Shown here in pieces: positions 38,861-50,947 of a DNA stretch of 64,000 bases (position 1 is the first letter of the stretch; each line of letters begins with the position of its first letter). Both the position numbers and the translations under genes were made by a program. The stretch comes from Panorpa germanica (Eukaryota > Arthropoda > Insecta > Mecoptera > Panorpidae), in the NCBI GenBank assembly GCA_963678705.1, contig OY783219.1, forward strand, positions 5,022,001-5,086,000, written 5' to 3'. The notes beneath the pieces were generated by a model. That model did not search any database. It was not told the origin of the DNA and saw only the letters and a program-made list of their open reading frames with translations.

Positions 38861-41800
38861 GTAGGTGAAATACTTATTTCCAACTTGTCCTTTTTTGAAG
38901 TTTTTTGCGGTTTCTATCAACACAATTCCACATTGTCGAAAAGACGTCAAATCTCTAGCAACGGCGGCAGTAATTAATTTCATTAAATAATTAAAAGTGA
39001 CTAAAAACATAAAAATACACAATTTATTGACATTCGAGTATCAGTTTTAAGTTTTGAGATAACGCTTTGGCCGCGTTAAGCCGGATTTTTGAGGTAAATC
39101 TTACTTTATCAGCTTGCGGTCAAATCTAGGATGTTAGATTATAAAAAGGAGAAGGGTTTTCTTGACCAACTGGTTACTTTGGTTAAAACCTTAAAACTTA
39201 TAGTTCAAAATATTGAATACGAATATTATCAGAATTATTTCATCTTGGCCAAACCATCAAAATTATTTATTGTTAATTATCGGCAGTAATTACCACATTA
39301 AGAAATCCCCAGATCAGGCTGTGGAATCTAATTAGTTGCGTGTAGCCAATAGGGTATCTCCAGATTTTAGGAAATGCACAAAAATGTCGCTTTGTTAGGT
39401 TTCGATATAGCGTAATTAGTTTGTAAGTCTGCCCCGCCTGATAACAACGTCTGAGCTATTCTAATCTGTTCAAATCATTTGCAACACAATTATTTATTGC
39501 AGTGTCTGCGTCCTGCAAGTCTTTATTCTCGTTTCTGCTGCGTTGTTTCCCTGATAATTGATAAAATTAGTTGATAACAAATGTCATCGTAATTTCTTAG
39601 TCCACACATGCGGCCTGGCTTCACCAACACCAATACCATCGTCCTGTACACGGCGACAGCGATGCGGCTGGCTGAGTCAATCGATAAATTATTCCGATAA
39701 ATATAACATACCTATTTTCGGATGATATTTCGTCTGACTAGTCATGTCATCTCTGTAATTATAGATCCATATTTTTATCCTAATAAGTTTGTTTGTCAGT
39801 GACGTTTGGCGTTTGCTGTTGCTACCCCCGCTACCCCCGCCCGGTCGCAGTATGCTCTGTGTAGTCGTTTCAATTGTTTACAAACAATAATTGCAAACCA
39901 ATGAAGTGTTGTTGTCTGTTAGTGTCAACTTTCCAAATGATATTTTATTCCTGAATCTTCATTAAAATATTTTGTTATTTGAAATAAAAAGACCTGCGAA
40001 CTCACGTTACAAAAATGATCGCTGCGAATGACTTGGCAGACTCGGACCGTGATTAATGAAGACAATATCTTATCTATTTCATAAATAAAACGCGACAAAT
40101 GAAAGAAAAATGTAAATAGCACCGTTTCAAATATCGATATTATTTTTCAGATTCAGACATGGAAAGAATTACAGATAGCAAACTAATCAAGCCAAACCAA
40201 AGCGTAAAAAAACCAAAGATAGAAAATAGTCTAAGAGAATCGTTTAGTTCAAGTCAAGAAACGGAACCCGAACTTGAGCCGCAAATGGAAGCTATGGACA
40301 TTAGCAGCAAAACGCACAGCTCCTTAGAAAGTTCTAAAAACTATGCAAATCTAGAGTTAGAAAGTGACGTGTCAGATACGCAAAACAGTGAGAGTGAAAG
40401 AGATAAAAACATTGACTATGTCTGTCCTATATGTAAATTAAAACTAATGTCATCTCATGACATAACGATGCACATCAGATCACATAACAACGAGAACGAG
40501 GAACACAACCCCTCAAGCACGGATCCCTCTAAAGCGTACACCTGTAAGATCTGCACAAGAGTGCTGAGTTCTGCATCTAGTCTGGACAGGCACGTGCTGG
40601 TCCACAGTGGAGAGCGTCCCTTCCAGTGCACGTTGTGCAATATGACCTTCACCACCAATGGCAACATGAACAGGCACAAGCGGATACACAGCCTCAAGCC
40701 CCATTCCTACGAGAGCGACGAATCCACCGACTCCAACAACAGCGTGAGCATCACCACGCGGTCGAAACGATACGAGAACAACAACAACCGAGTCAACAAG
40801 ATAAACACCAGCACAAAGAGGAAAAGTACAGACGAAGACAACAATCCGGTGAAGCGGAAATGTAAAACTATCAACAACAACGTCATAAATGAGTCCTCTC
40901 AACAAACGTTCTCCTGTCCGGTGTGTGGGAGGGAGGATTTTGCTTCCTTGAATGTTCTGGAAACACACGTCGAAGAATCTCATCCTGATTACGAAGTAAA
41001 ATGCAACCTGTGTGACCTACCTTGTAAAAACTATAGGGTTCTGAATCTGCATCGATTTATGTCTCACATGGACAATAACCAAAGAAACACTGCGGATGAC
41101 ATCGCTGTCGTCGGATTCAAAGATCTTACGTTCGTCGACTTCTCTAGCGACAAGTTTAAGTACATCGCGCGTGCGCAGTGCGAACAAAACATTCACAAAT
41201 CTTCAGCAGAGAGTCCTGGCTTCGAATGCGACAAATGTTCGCGCGCATTCCCCTGTGTCAGCGCCTGGGAGATCCACTACAAGGAGTGTTCTTTGATGAA
41301 CTCCAGTTCGGACAACTCGTTGCGAGATCGCAAAGAATCGGAAACGTCGGAGGAGGATATGAGACGAGACGATTTCTTTGCTAACTTACGTCTTCAAAAC
41401 AAATCAGCATCGTGTAGTCCAGAGCCGGTTGAAGAAAAATCGCAAACACTCCGGGCTTATCTAAACCAAAGTCAAGATAATAGCAAAGATTTGGCTGACA
41501 TACAGTCCATCATCACAGTAGCTTCCGCGGAAGGATTGTTAAAACAATTATCTTCGAAATCTCAAGAACTTTCTGCTCACAATTCCAAAGATCTCGGTGA
41601 AGAAGAAGCGCAAGATTCATTTTCCGCAGAATTTCGAAAAATGAAACTGCGGGGCGAGTTCCCGTGCCGTTTGTGTAGTGCCGTGTTTCCAAATCTACGC
41701 GCTCTTAAGGGGCACAATCGGTACCACTTCCAAAATAATAATCCAGGGCCGTATCTCTGCAACATGTGCCCTTATTCTTCAGAGTCAGATAAAGCAGCGC

Positions 41801-44800
41801 TGACACGTCATATGAAGAACCACAATGGCGACCGTCCGTACGAATGCGCATTGTGCAACTACGCATTCACCACGAAAGCAAACTGTGAACGACACCTGCG
41901 TAATCGTCATGCGAAGGCCACTCGAGAAGAGGTCAAGCAATCGATAATCTATCATGTCAACGAAGATCCGAACAACGACGAAATGGTTAAATCGCGAGAA
42001 GAACCGAAAAAGGCATTCACTTTTACCCCACCGGAAGTTGACAACAATGTTGTTGAGATAGACAGAGTTCCCATTGACGGATCGACACCCCTGTCAAGCA
42101 AAGTTCGGGTCCCTCCCCATATCCGCAAGGAAGATATTCCCAACGATCTATCCATAGTGACTGTCGACAAGAAGATCCCTGCCAAAGTAGATGTTCCCGT
42201 TAAAATTCAAGTGAAGAGCATCGACAAGCTGATAAACATCCCTGAGTACCGGGAATCCGACAGTGACTCAGACCCGGCGTCCGTTAGTGGGAACATTCCC
42301 AGCTCCGTGCATCGGTACCAATCCGAGAAACAACAGCCGATCGATTTAAGTATGGAAGTGCTAGATTTGAGCAAAAAGTCATCTTCCTCAACACCCCTCA
42401 GCACACCTACGAGTAGTATCGAACCCCAAGACTTTACGAGGCGGACGTTGGATTTCAACAATCAAGCTACTACAGCAGCTGCAATGCTTGAGAAAGCGCA
42501 GCAGCTGCTCTTTACGCAACAGCTCCTAAACAATGGTTACCCAAAGATGGAAACGAATCATTTCTACGCCAATCACATCAAACAAATGTACATGAACAGT
42601 GCTTCGTTTCCCGTTCCCACGCCACCATTTCCCATGAATCCATTCTTCATTCCCCCACATCCATTCCTAACGCCACCAACTAACCCCCAGGACCTCGCTG
42701 ATTTCAAGGAACGCGTTATCCGGGGTCTGCAACTGTCTGGAGGCGGTATGGTTATGAATAACATGGCCTCCCTGGCTACGGAGCGATTACAGGCCTTCCA
42801 GCAACAACAGCAGGTGGGTGGTTTTGTTGGCGATGCTAAGTCGGAGAAGAGCTTCCCCTTGACTCCAGAGCAGGAACCAAAGCCTCTAACAATTAACACG
42901 GATCAGTTGTACAGTGTTCCAAATACGGAACCAAAAAGATCACCAAGGAGAAACAGGGACTCGTTTAATGCGCAAAATCCTGGAGGCACTAAAATGGTGC
43001 TTAAGAACGGCGTCTTGATTCCAAAGACAAAGCAACGGCGCTATCGCACAGAACGCCCCTTCGTCTGCGAGAAGTGTTCCTCCAAATTTACGCTGCGTTC
43101 AAACATGGAACGTCATGTTAAGCAGCAACACCAGGAGTATTGGGCAGGCAGACAACGAGAAGGGCCTGCTAGAAGGGGGCCACACGTCTCACAGACAGCG
43201 ACTAATTCAACAGGTGCTCCGAAGCAACCAGATCTCTTCGACATCTCGAAGAACTACAGTATAAGAGACCAAGTGAAATGCGCCATTCTAGCGCAACAAC
43301 TTAAATCGCAAGTGAAAGAAGCACCGGAACCAGATATGGATGAAGACGATGCGTTGATTATCGATGAGGATGCAGAAGATGTGCACTCAGTTACCAAAGA
43401 AGCTGAAACCAACAAATTTTACAATTCACAAGCAAAGCAAATTGCAGACCAAATATTCCAAACTGTTGCGAAACAGGAATTTAGAGAAAAGGATGACAAA
43501 GACTTTGACATGAAGATTGCTACGAATTTCATAGCAAAATCTCCTTTGAATTTAACTAGACACCAAAGCTGTGAATCAAGCTATCAGGCAACACCACAGA
43601 TGTGTCCGCCACATATTAAAATGGAGGTAGAGGATCTGGTTCCTGTCTCGCGTCTATTGGACAACGCCGTGTCCCAACTGCCGTTTGGACAATATTTCCC
43701 GTAAGTTACTTTCCTCTTGCAAGACGATTGTCTGTTGTCCATTGCATTATTTAATATTGGTAATTATTTCTTGCAGAGGTCAATCTCCTGTAGGAATTGA
43801 TGAAAGCGATGGTGACGAGGAAGGTCTTGTAGCCAGCGGTTCCACGAGCGAAGGAAATAACTCTGGAAGCGACGAAAATAGGTAAACATCTATTCCATAA
43901 AAAATAAATAAATGAAGAAATGTTCTTTTTAATTAAATTGTAATATTTTACAGGTCGGAATTCGAGCACAGCAAAAAGGGGCTAGGCAAAAAGAAGTCGG
44001 CCTACAGTAATGCTCCAAATAGAGTGTCCTGCAAATACTGCAACCGCACATTCCCGTGGCTGTCTTCCCTTCGGCGCCACATTTTGACGCATACAGGACA
44101 AAAGCCGTACAAATGTCCTTGCTGTGCACTACTCTTCACCACGAAATCGAACTGTGATAGGCATTTAAATCGAAAACACGGCAAAGCGAATCAAAACGAA
44201 CAGCCAATGGAAGTACAGGACACTATCCTGTTCAACAACAACAGCTTGAAGTCCTCCCCATCTTCCCTGATGAGGAACGTACCAGAACGGCCGTTCAAGT
44301 GCTCCGTGTGCCCCAGCAGCACGTTCGCCACCCTAGCCACATTAAACAACCACATAAATGCTAAACATGCTGCGGCTGTCAGTCCCACTGAGCAATTATC
44401 TGGAAGTTCCAGACCGGAAACTCCCATCTACATCAAGGACGAAGCGAAGGAAGTAAGTCCTGACACCAAAGAAACGTCGGCCATGACAGATTGGGAGGTG
44501 CAGATCGGTTCGAAATACAACGCCAACGATTTGACAGTTCCATCCAATGTGCAGAATTCTGAGCTGCCGTTTAAATGTCACCTGTGTGACGGTTCCTATC
44601 CCGAGCGCCAGGATTGTCTTACACACATCAAGGACAACCATCCGAACGAGTTCAAACATCTGGAGACGAAAGGAGCGTTGAACACCGAGGCTGAAAACCA
44701 GTCTGCCCAACAAAACGAGGAAAACGATGACACAACGGACAGCGTCAGGGGCAAATTCCCGGATTATGCCAACAGGAAGGTTAGTACCCTTAGAATTAAC

Positions 44801-45304
44801 GTGTTAACCCTGCAGGAGTAATGTCAATAACGTGACAATAATGTTTTTATTCATGTCCAGGTCATGTGCGCATTTTGTATGCGTCGTTTCTGGTCTGCGG
44901 AGGATTTGAGGCGACACATGCGGACGCACACCGGCGAGCGTCCTTTCAAATGCGACGTCTGTAGCAGGACCTTCACGCTGAAGCACTCCATGCTACGTCA
45001 CAGGAAGAAACACGCCGCCCACAACGACACGGAGAGCAACGAATTCGTGTTAAGCGAATACCAGAACGCCAGCCACAACAACGATGACGAGGGTTCGATC
45101 TCCGGGGACGACGATGTATCGACCAGGAATTACAGCAGCAGGGTGGTGTGCAACGGGGTGAGCGATAACTCTGAATCCGATATTGTAGGGGGCGATTTAA
45201 TCGGAAATTTGTTAGGAATCAGCGACAAAGGAATCTTGAACAAAGTGTTGTTGTCTTCAGCTGACGAGGCTGCTAAACTTTTAGGCGTAGCTCATAGAAA
45301 ATAA
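38815..45304 (+). CDS. peb: RREB1 / Hindsight-type multi-C2H2 zinc-finger transcription factor (5 coding exons)
   Basis: Predicted nuclear DNA-binding regulator orthologous to vertebrate RREB1 and Drosophila pebbled/hindsight. Coding exons are 38815-38860, 40151-43700, 43777-43881, 43954-44779 and 44861-45304. All junctions are GT-AG and the phases agree, giving 4971 nt (1656 residues plus stop). About 16 C2H2 fingers occur: three near residues 105-190, two more plus a C2HC-like finger in the next 170 residues, a trio near 520-610, one near 985, four in exon 5 and two in exon 6. Family-diagnostic finger cores are visible: [38 protein letters not shown] and the final [16 protein letters not shown] motif followed by VLDLSKK (about residue 744) fits a CtBP-corepressor docking site. 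The RREB1 family acts downstream of Ras and Notch in epithelial morphogenesis (known of the family, not seen here). The start at 38815 was chosen because an upstream splice to the exon at 16381 would put a stop just before it. An additional N-terminal exon is still possible. Confidence 0.93.
40151..43700 (+). CDS. peb: peb large exon, zinc fingers 1-10
   Basis: Single 3550-nt exon preceded by the acceptor TTTTTCAG and followed by the donor GTAAGT at 43701. It carries the first ten fingers, long acidic and Ser/Asp-rich linkers, a Pro/Phe-rich segment near residues 825-850, a short poly-Q run and the PIDLS motif. Without splicing the frame would stop at once after the donor, which supports the splice. 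Confidence 0.95.
43777..43881 (+). CDS. peb: peb exon, acidic linker
   Basis: A 105-nt exon between an acceptor (TTCTTGCAG) and the donor GTAAAC. It completes a proline codon at its start and an arginine codon at its end, so the phase is kept. It encodes an acidic Ser/Gly/Asp-rich linker and no finger. Confidence 0.88.
43954..44779 (+). CDS. peb: peb exon, zinc fingers 11-14
   Basis: The acceptor is TTTTACAG and the donor is GTTAGT. The exon encodes the RREB1-like finger with core [10 protein letters not shown], its TGQKPYKC partner, and two looser C2H2 fingers separated by acidic linkers. Read-through past the donor would end after 14 codons at 44819-44821, so a short isoform lacking the last two fingers could exist. 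I consider the spliced form the main product. Confidence 0.92.
44861..45304 (+). CDS. peb: peb terminal coding exon, zinc fingers 15-16
   Basis: The acceptor is CATGTCCAG. The exon begins with a finger (C-x2-C, then [14 protein letters not shown]), a TGERPFKC linker and a final finger with [10 protein letters not shown]. This tandem pair is characteristic of the RREB1 C-terminal region. An acidic tail follows, with the TAA stop at 45302-45304. Confidence 0.95.
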   Translation, partial: VMCAFCMRRFWSAEDLRRHMRTHTGERPFKCDVCSRTFTLKHSMLRHRKKHAAHNDTESNEFVLSEYQNASHNNDDEGSISGDDDVSTRNYSSRVVCNGVSDNSESDIVGGDLIGNLLGISDKGILNKVLLSSADEAAKLLGVAHRK

Positions 45305-46420
45305 TAAATAATATATACTATATAATTTTAAAATATACCAAAAAATGTTTACAAATAGACTTGATAAAAATCGATGATTTATACATACATCGATATAATT
45401 TATATATTGATTTACTATTATTCATATTTTATAGTTTTTTTTTATTTAAAATTATATATAAATTAATGAAATATAAAAATTATAAATAGCAATAATTTTA
45501 AAGTGGAAAATTATTATCTTTAGCTATCGAATACCGAAACCGTTTTATTTATTATTCAAACCGGTTCAAACGGTTTACTAATAAATGAAACGGTTGCAAC
45601 GAAAATAAATTCACTTTAATTCTAGTCAAATATAAGAAAAATTCTATTTAAATTAATTAAAAATGGCCTTATACGTCACTAGGTGCCTCATTACGAATAG
45701 TGTGTCTTAAAACTTATGAATAAAGTTTCGCGCGCAAAAAAGATAAAATTCCGATCGCCATTTTATATCTACAGCGTTGCCATATTCTTAATCGTTCTTC
45801 TGGCGTTTTTAAAATTAGTGTTGCCTTATAGTACCGTAAGTTTTAGATTGGTAAGAATTTGAATAGCATTTGCACCACACTTAATCAATTTGACTAGCAC
45901 AGCACTTATAGTAAATTATTTAACAAAATAGTAATTTAAATATATACTTAAAGCATTCCATGAGTGACTTAAACATAGAGGTGCATGTCTCGGGCTCCTT
46001 ACGACGGTTCTCATCGTATCTAGCCGAGCAGCACTCAGTCAGTTAGGAATTATTACTGAAACTGACTTTTGTAAATATATATTATATATGACCTAGTATT
46101 AGTAATATCTGGCATTGTAAGTAGTGTTTTTAAAATCAATTATAGATAGAAAATCAAATTTATTTTGTAAATTTCTAATACCATCTGTTGTAAAAATCCA
46201 GAACTAAAAACGTCAAATTTAATTTGTTTCCAATGCTAGATATTAAATAAATTAATATAAATTTCTAATTAAAATTAAAATAAACAAATTAAAGCAATAT
46301 ATTACAATATTTGTAAAGTAAACTATAATTAATTAATTATTTCGGATATTGTTATGCTTAGAAAGATTTTTATGTTATTTATTTTAAAAGTATTTATAAC
46401 TTTATTAAGTAATGAATGCA
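45303..46420 (+). other. peb: peb 3'UTR candidate region
   Basis: AATAAA overlaps the stop codon (45303-45308), and a further AATAAA is at 45719-45724. Several more AT-rich candidates follow. The real cleavage site cannot be chosen from sequence. No open frame or recognised repeat lies in this stretch. Confidence 0.45.
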
Positions 46421-46423
46421 CTG

Positions 46424-46534
46424 TGCCGTGCCCAGGGGGGTTCTGTAAAAATGAGCTCACTATGGGCCTACTTTAAGTTAGCTCATTTTTACAGCTCCCC
46501 CCTTCTCTCTCTCTCTCTCTCTGTGGCACGGCCT
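46424..46534. mobile_element. Short foldback element with (CT)n arm
   Basis: Arms GCCGTGCC, GGGGGG and CTGTAAAAATGAGCT are repeated inverted around a 22-bp centre. The right arm is expanded by a (CT)n run. CTGT flanks both ends as a possible target duplication. Confidence 0.7.
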
Positions 46535-46774
46535 GTATAGAACAGTGGTAAAAGATACAGCAAGAAACCAAAGCAAACACATATTAATAAGTTGATAATA
46601 ATAATTGAATTAAAATATTATTATTGTGACTGATTATATAGAAAGAAAATTGCAAAATTTTTAAAAAATTATTTTATAATAACTATAACTTTTGCTTGAT
46701 AATTGCACCTTTGTAAAAAAACTACACGATAATAATTTATAGGAGTTATAAAATAATTCAAAATAGTTTGGTTT

Positions 46775-46864
46775 TTAAGGAGCCTATAGACGATCAACTT
46801 AGGTTGGCAACCTTGAACGTTGAACAAGGTTGGCAACCAAGTTGATCGTCTATCAACTCCTTAA
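46775..46864. repeat. 90-bp near-perfect foldback hairpin
   Basis: Arms TTTAAGGAG, ATAGACGATCAACTT and GGTTGG(C)CAACCTTG pair with their complement across a roughly 8-nt centre, with a three-base mismatch and a one-base bulge. The size and pairing resemble a tiny MITE or a microRNA-like precursor. It lies 1.5 kb downstream of the peb stop codon. Confidence 0.75.
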
Positions 46865-48410
46865 AGATTTAATGAACCAAACCATATTTGATATCGGATG
46901 TATTCCCAAAGCGATCCAAGTTAACCAACCAATGCGCTTCTTCGCTTGCGCTTAAAATATGACCAAGGTTCAAATGTGCACACATTTTTAAAATTTATTT
47001 AACACGGTAATAGAACGATAGAAATTTTATTTTTAGAGTAATTAAAAGTATCTCTAATTTTTTGTTATTGTCAATGAACCAACCATATTAGAAGCAGGAT
47101 CGCATTTCTGAAATGACTTCAGTGGTCGTTTGGGGGTACTGTATCAAAACTATTTAAAAATACGATAAATAATCGAATACGTGTGCATTTTGAAAATAAT
47201 TTGGTAATAGATAAATGGTTTTGTGCAATAAATAAAAGGTATTATTAAATGTCTTGCACAGTGCTGCCCTCTATTGTTCAGTGCAACCCTTGTTTGTGAG
47301 ATTTAACAATACTTTTTGTTTATTTCAAAGTTAAACATATCAATGTTGAGTGTCTTATCATTTTACCTAAAGACGTACATAATGTTTCAGTAAGGAGGCC
47401 CCCAGCCTCTCCTTTTTGTTTGTGTAAATTTAATAACTAGAGATTTAATTATCATTTAACAAGAAAGGCACTCTCATGATACATGATTATTAATATAATG
47501 GACTGTTTAAAGATCCCACGATTTGATAATTTGCTCACCAAATTTTAAGTCTAATTTTGGGCGTGACTTGTTTGTAAATATATATAGTGCTATTTTCTCT
47601 AATTCCATTTAATAAAAATTGAGAAATGTTAACAATAAATATAAAACACGCATTCAAAATCGATTATGCACTATGAAAAAATATGTGTGATTGTGAAATG
47701 TAAAAAAAAGAAAATATTCATAAAAATATTGCTCATTCAATAGAATGCATTTTTTTTTTTATAAATTCGTTGTATATCTTTAGTTCAGAAATTATGATAA
47801 TAAGATGGAGATACTGATTAAAACCAAACAAATGCTTCAGGTTTTATAATATAGATGGCAGAGTTGCTAGCAAAGATTACAACCGTTTACTAGTTAGTGC
47901 TCTTTTAGTTTAGATGGCGGTGAATACTTATCCAAGATCACAACCTTTTACGATTTATTTGCTGCTTTACAATTTAAGTTACCCAAGATCACAACCATTT
48001 GCTATTTAGAATACTACTCAAGAATTTAATTATATAAAGATATACCCGACAAATTGAATATTCAGTGTGTTTTAGAACTACTAAAGTTGGCGATCGATTT
48101 TGTTTATAAAGAAAAAGACAGATCAATTTTTATTTAAGAATAAAAAAAATTAATTTAAAAAAAAAAATGGAATTCTTGGAATATTTTAAAAAAAAAAACG
48201 CCTGGTTTTATGCAATTCTAATTACTCATTTACTTTTGGTTCAGCTATTGTTATTTAGATGGCGACAATGATACCAATGGTGGGAGTAATTATTCATAGT
48301 ATATAAGAGACGACATATCGTGCAGAGCTTCAGTGTAGCGTTAGCTACTCCAGTGAAAGGAGGGGTAGGCGTGCCGTTTTTTTTACAAATGCGTATAAAG
48401 AATGTTGAAT
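46865..48410. other. Intergenic DNA
   Basis: No gene seen. Around 47855-48010 an irregular motif AAGATCACAACC is repeated three times with ATGGC(A/G)G blocks. Confidence 0.4.
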
Positions 48411-48616
48411 AAATTTGTAAAGCCAGCCTACCGGCTGGCTTTACAAATTTATAGGAAGGGGCCTTCGGCCCCTTCCTGCATTCGCGAAGCGAATGCAAGA
48501 ATGTTACTATGTACGCGCGAAGCGCGTACATAAAACCGGGGCTTTAGCCCCGGTTTAAAATATATAGTAAATGCTAGAAGGGACCTTCGGTCCCTTCTAG
48601 CATTTACTATATATTT
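48411..48616. repeat. Array of six contiguous perfect hairpins
   Basis: Arms (perfect) and loops: 48411-48428/48433-48450 (18 bp, TACC); 48453-48463/48467-48477 (11 bp, TTC); 48477-48485/48489-48497 (9 bp, GAA); 48508-48518/48522-48532 (11 bp, GAA); 48533-48542/48547-48556 (10 bp, TTTA); 48558-48585/48589-48616 (28 bp, TTC). The stems differ in sequence from one another, most have GC-rich cores inside an AT-rich region, and only about 13 bases in the whole block lie outside a hairpin. A 96-codon - strand frame crosses half of it by chance. No family is recognised. Similar runs of small GC hairpins are known from some organelle genomes, but that link is a guess. Confidence 0.9.
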
Positions 48617-48708
48617 ACCTCGTCTGACAATATTGATACTCTATATGTCTATACATATATATATACAGTTACATCGGATAAATACAAGTTTTAATTTTTA
48701 ACCAGCAT

Positions 48709-48925
48709 GAGCCACCGTGGCCCAGCCGGTAGCGTCGCCGCCTCGTAATCGTACGGTCCCGGGATCGAAACCCAGCCCCGCCGAATAAAAACGTAAAAAA
48801 AATCTCTTGCCATGCACCCCCCCCCCCCCAGCCCTGACCACACAAACTCATATACAGCGCGACGAACCCTGACCGCCCCCCCCCTGCACTACGCAAAAAA
48901 AAAACCCTATCCTATAAAAAAAAAA
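48709..48925 (+). mobile_element. tRNA-derived SINE
   Basis: A pol III box A (TGGCCCAGCCGG, 48718-48729) and box B-like GGATCGAAACC (48762-48772) sit about 33 bp apart in a tRNA-like head. After it come two C-runs (about 48817-48829 and 48876-48884) and A-rich tails at 48895-48904 and 48916-48925. The acceptor and T stems do not pair well enough for a functional tRNA, so SINE is preferred. Confidence 0.7.
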
Positions 48926-49433
48926 GCTACATTTTGCAATTTTTTTTATTGATTTTTTTTTTTACATTTTTATTTATTTCATATTTTTATTATATTTATA
49001 CTTAAAAAGATTGAAGTCAGTTTGAAGCAGATGGACAAAATTCAGCTGAGTGGTGAAGACCTGAAATAAAAATACAAAGTCGTAAGAGAGATGTATACAT
49101 GACAGCTTTACTAGTACTGGTCACAGTACATGTGCCTATACAAACGGACATGACCAAGTCCAATGTTTCAGTTTCCTATGGAACTATCACATTGGAAATG
49201 AATATCAACTATGGAACGACAGTTAAGTATTAAGAGGCACCCGTCTAAAACTTTACTTCTGAGCCACGGGGGCCCAAAAAATGAAGTGTTAAAACTTATT
49301 TAATATGCAACAAGACAAAACAGAACACAAATGTACTACAAATGCCTAAGGTAGATCTGAACGCATTGTGTTTACATTGGAACCCATTCCATCACTACAA
49401 TATAAAACAGATTTTATAAAATTTTCATTACAT

Positions 49434-49591
49434 CTCGAGGAATGAAGAAAATCCTATTGTTGATAAAGTTAAAAATTCAACTTTTTTATCAATTTTAACA
49501 AGAGTATAACCTTCTTACAGCTCGAGGAATTGAGAAAATCCTATTTTTGATAAAGTTAAAAATTCAACTTTTTTATCAATTTTAACAAGAG
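49434..49591. repeat. Tandem duplication of a 71-bp unit
   Basis: Two units (49434-49504 and 49521-49591), each from CTCGAGGAAT to TTTTAACAAGAG, 87-bp period, with only a few differences. Each unit holds an imperfect palindrome (TTGATAAAGTT ... AACTTTTTTATCAA). Confidence 0.8.
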
Positions 49592-50947
49592 AACTTTAAG
49601 TACAATTTTATTTTCGCTAAAATTAAAAGTAGATACTATATATCAAGTTTAATATTTCAAGAAGGGAAATAGATTTTTAATGTTTATCAACAGTGTAATA
49701 AATTGTTTATCATATAAAATCTCTACTAATTAGTTGACAGATATTATTAAATAATTTTCTAATTATTGTTCTTCTAAGTATTGTTTAGCAATAAATTAAA
49801 CATTTTAAAATTCACCATCTATTAAACAAGATAGAACAGTTAAAATTAATCATTTGTTTCATATAAGCCATTAATTAATTTATAAATCACAACGCCTTCT
49901 CAGCTGGCAACCATATTTACTTATTGCTACTCATCAGGGTTGAATATAAGCTCATTTAGGCGGTTCGCACAATTTTTTTAAGTTAGTCCGTTGTAAAAAA
50001 GGGGTTGTTGCTCATCTCTGAATACAACTTTTAGCCCTTAATTAGCTTAATTATAAATGTACTAGTGTAATACTTTGGTGAGTTTTACCTCCATCTATTA
50101 TACACATCCTAAATTACAATAGCAAAGACATAAGAAGTTGTATGTTGTCAATAAGAGATGGAGTTAAAATTCACCACATTGCTATACTAGCGCATCTATT
50201 ATTCAAATTATGAACTTTAAATGTTGGTAATATAGAGTTCTCTAAATTAAATCCTAGAAAAGCTACATAACTTTTTTAGGATTTTAAAAATATGTATATT
50301 AGTCATTAGCACAAAAGGTTCAAATCTACGATAGAATAATATTTATTTTCTTAATAGAAATACGATATGAATATTTTAATTAAAAACTTACATGAAAACA
50401 AAGTACATCATCGATGACTGGAACATCTCAGCTTCACAGCAGAAGAATCAACACCCCACCCCCTGTTATCCTCCTGGTTCAGTTATGCTCTACTCTGTAG
50501 CTTTTTTCTTTAATACCTGGAATAAAATAAAATACATTCTTTAGCATAAGTAGTATATTTTTAATCTTTAAAGAAGCATTTTACGCAAAGTATAAACATG
50601 TTGATCTAAAATTCTATTAGTAATTAAACATTTTATATTTAGCGGGTAATAATTAAATGTTTATTATTTTCAAGGGGTTACTAGCGCCTCTGGTGGAATT
50701 TACAAAAAGTGATTGACAGTTAACGTCAGGTTGCGTCAGGTGTTTCTGTGTTGACATATTGTAAAAGTGTTTATTGATTAAATAACAAAGAAATATTACT
50801 TATTAAAGAAGTGTTTTTAATTTACATAATATAAATGTTTAAAAAAGTAAAACAGTTTGATAAAACAGTGAAAGTTTCTTTTAAGAAATAAATCTTTTAT
50901 GTTATAACCATTAAAGTTTATTAAAAGACCCGACATATATTTTTACA

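Noticed and set aside
40513-40983. 156-codon - strand frame inside peb
   Set aside because: Shadow of the conserved zinc-finger exon on the other strand. The same applies to all other frames within 40-45 kb and 53-55 kb.
48241-48531. 96-codon - strand frame through the hairpin array
   Set aside because: Composition of the hairpins keeps the frame open by chance; no known similarity and no splice context.
48411-48616. CRISPR array
   Set aside because: No direct repeats or regular spacers; the units are different palindromes in a eukaryotic nuclear context.
50686-50702. CTCF-like site (complement CCACCAGAGGCGCTAG) upstream of Ccdc77
   Set aside because: One base shorter than the consensus core; too weak alone.
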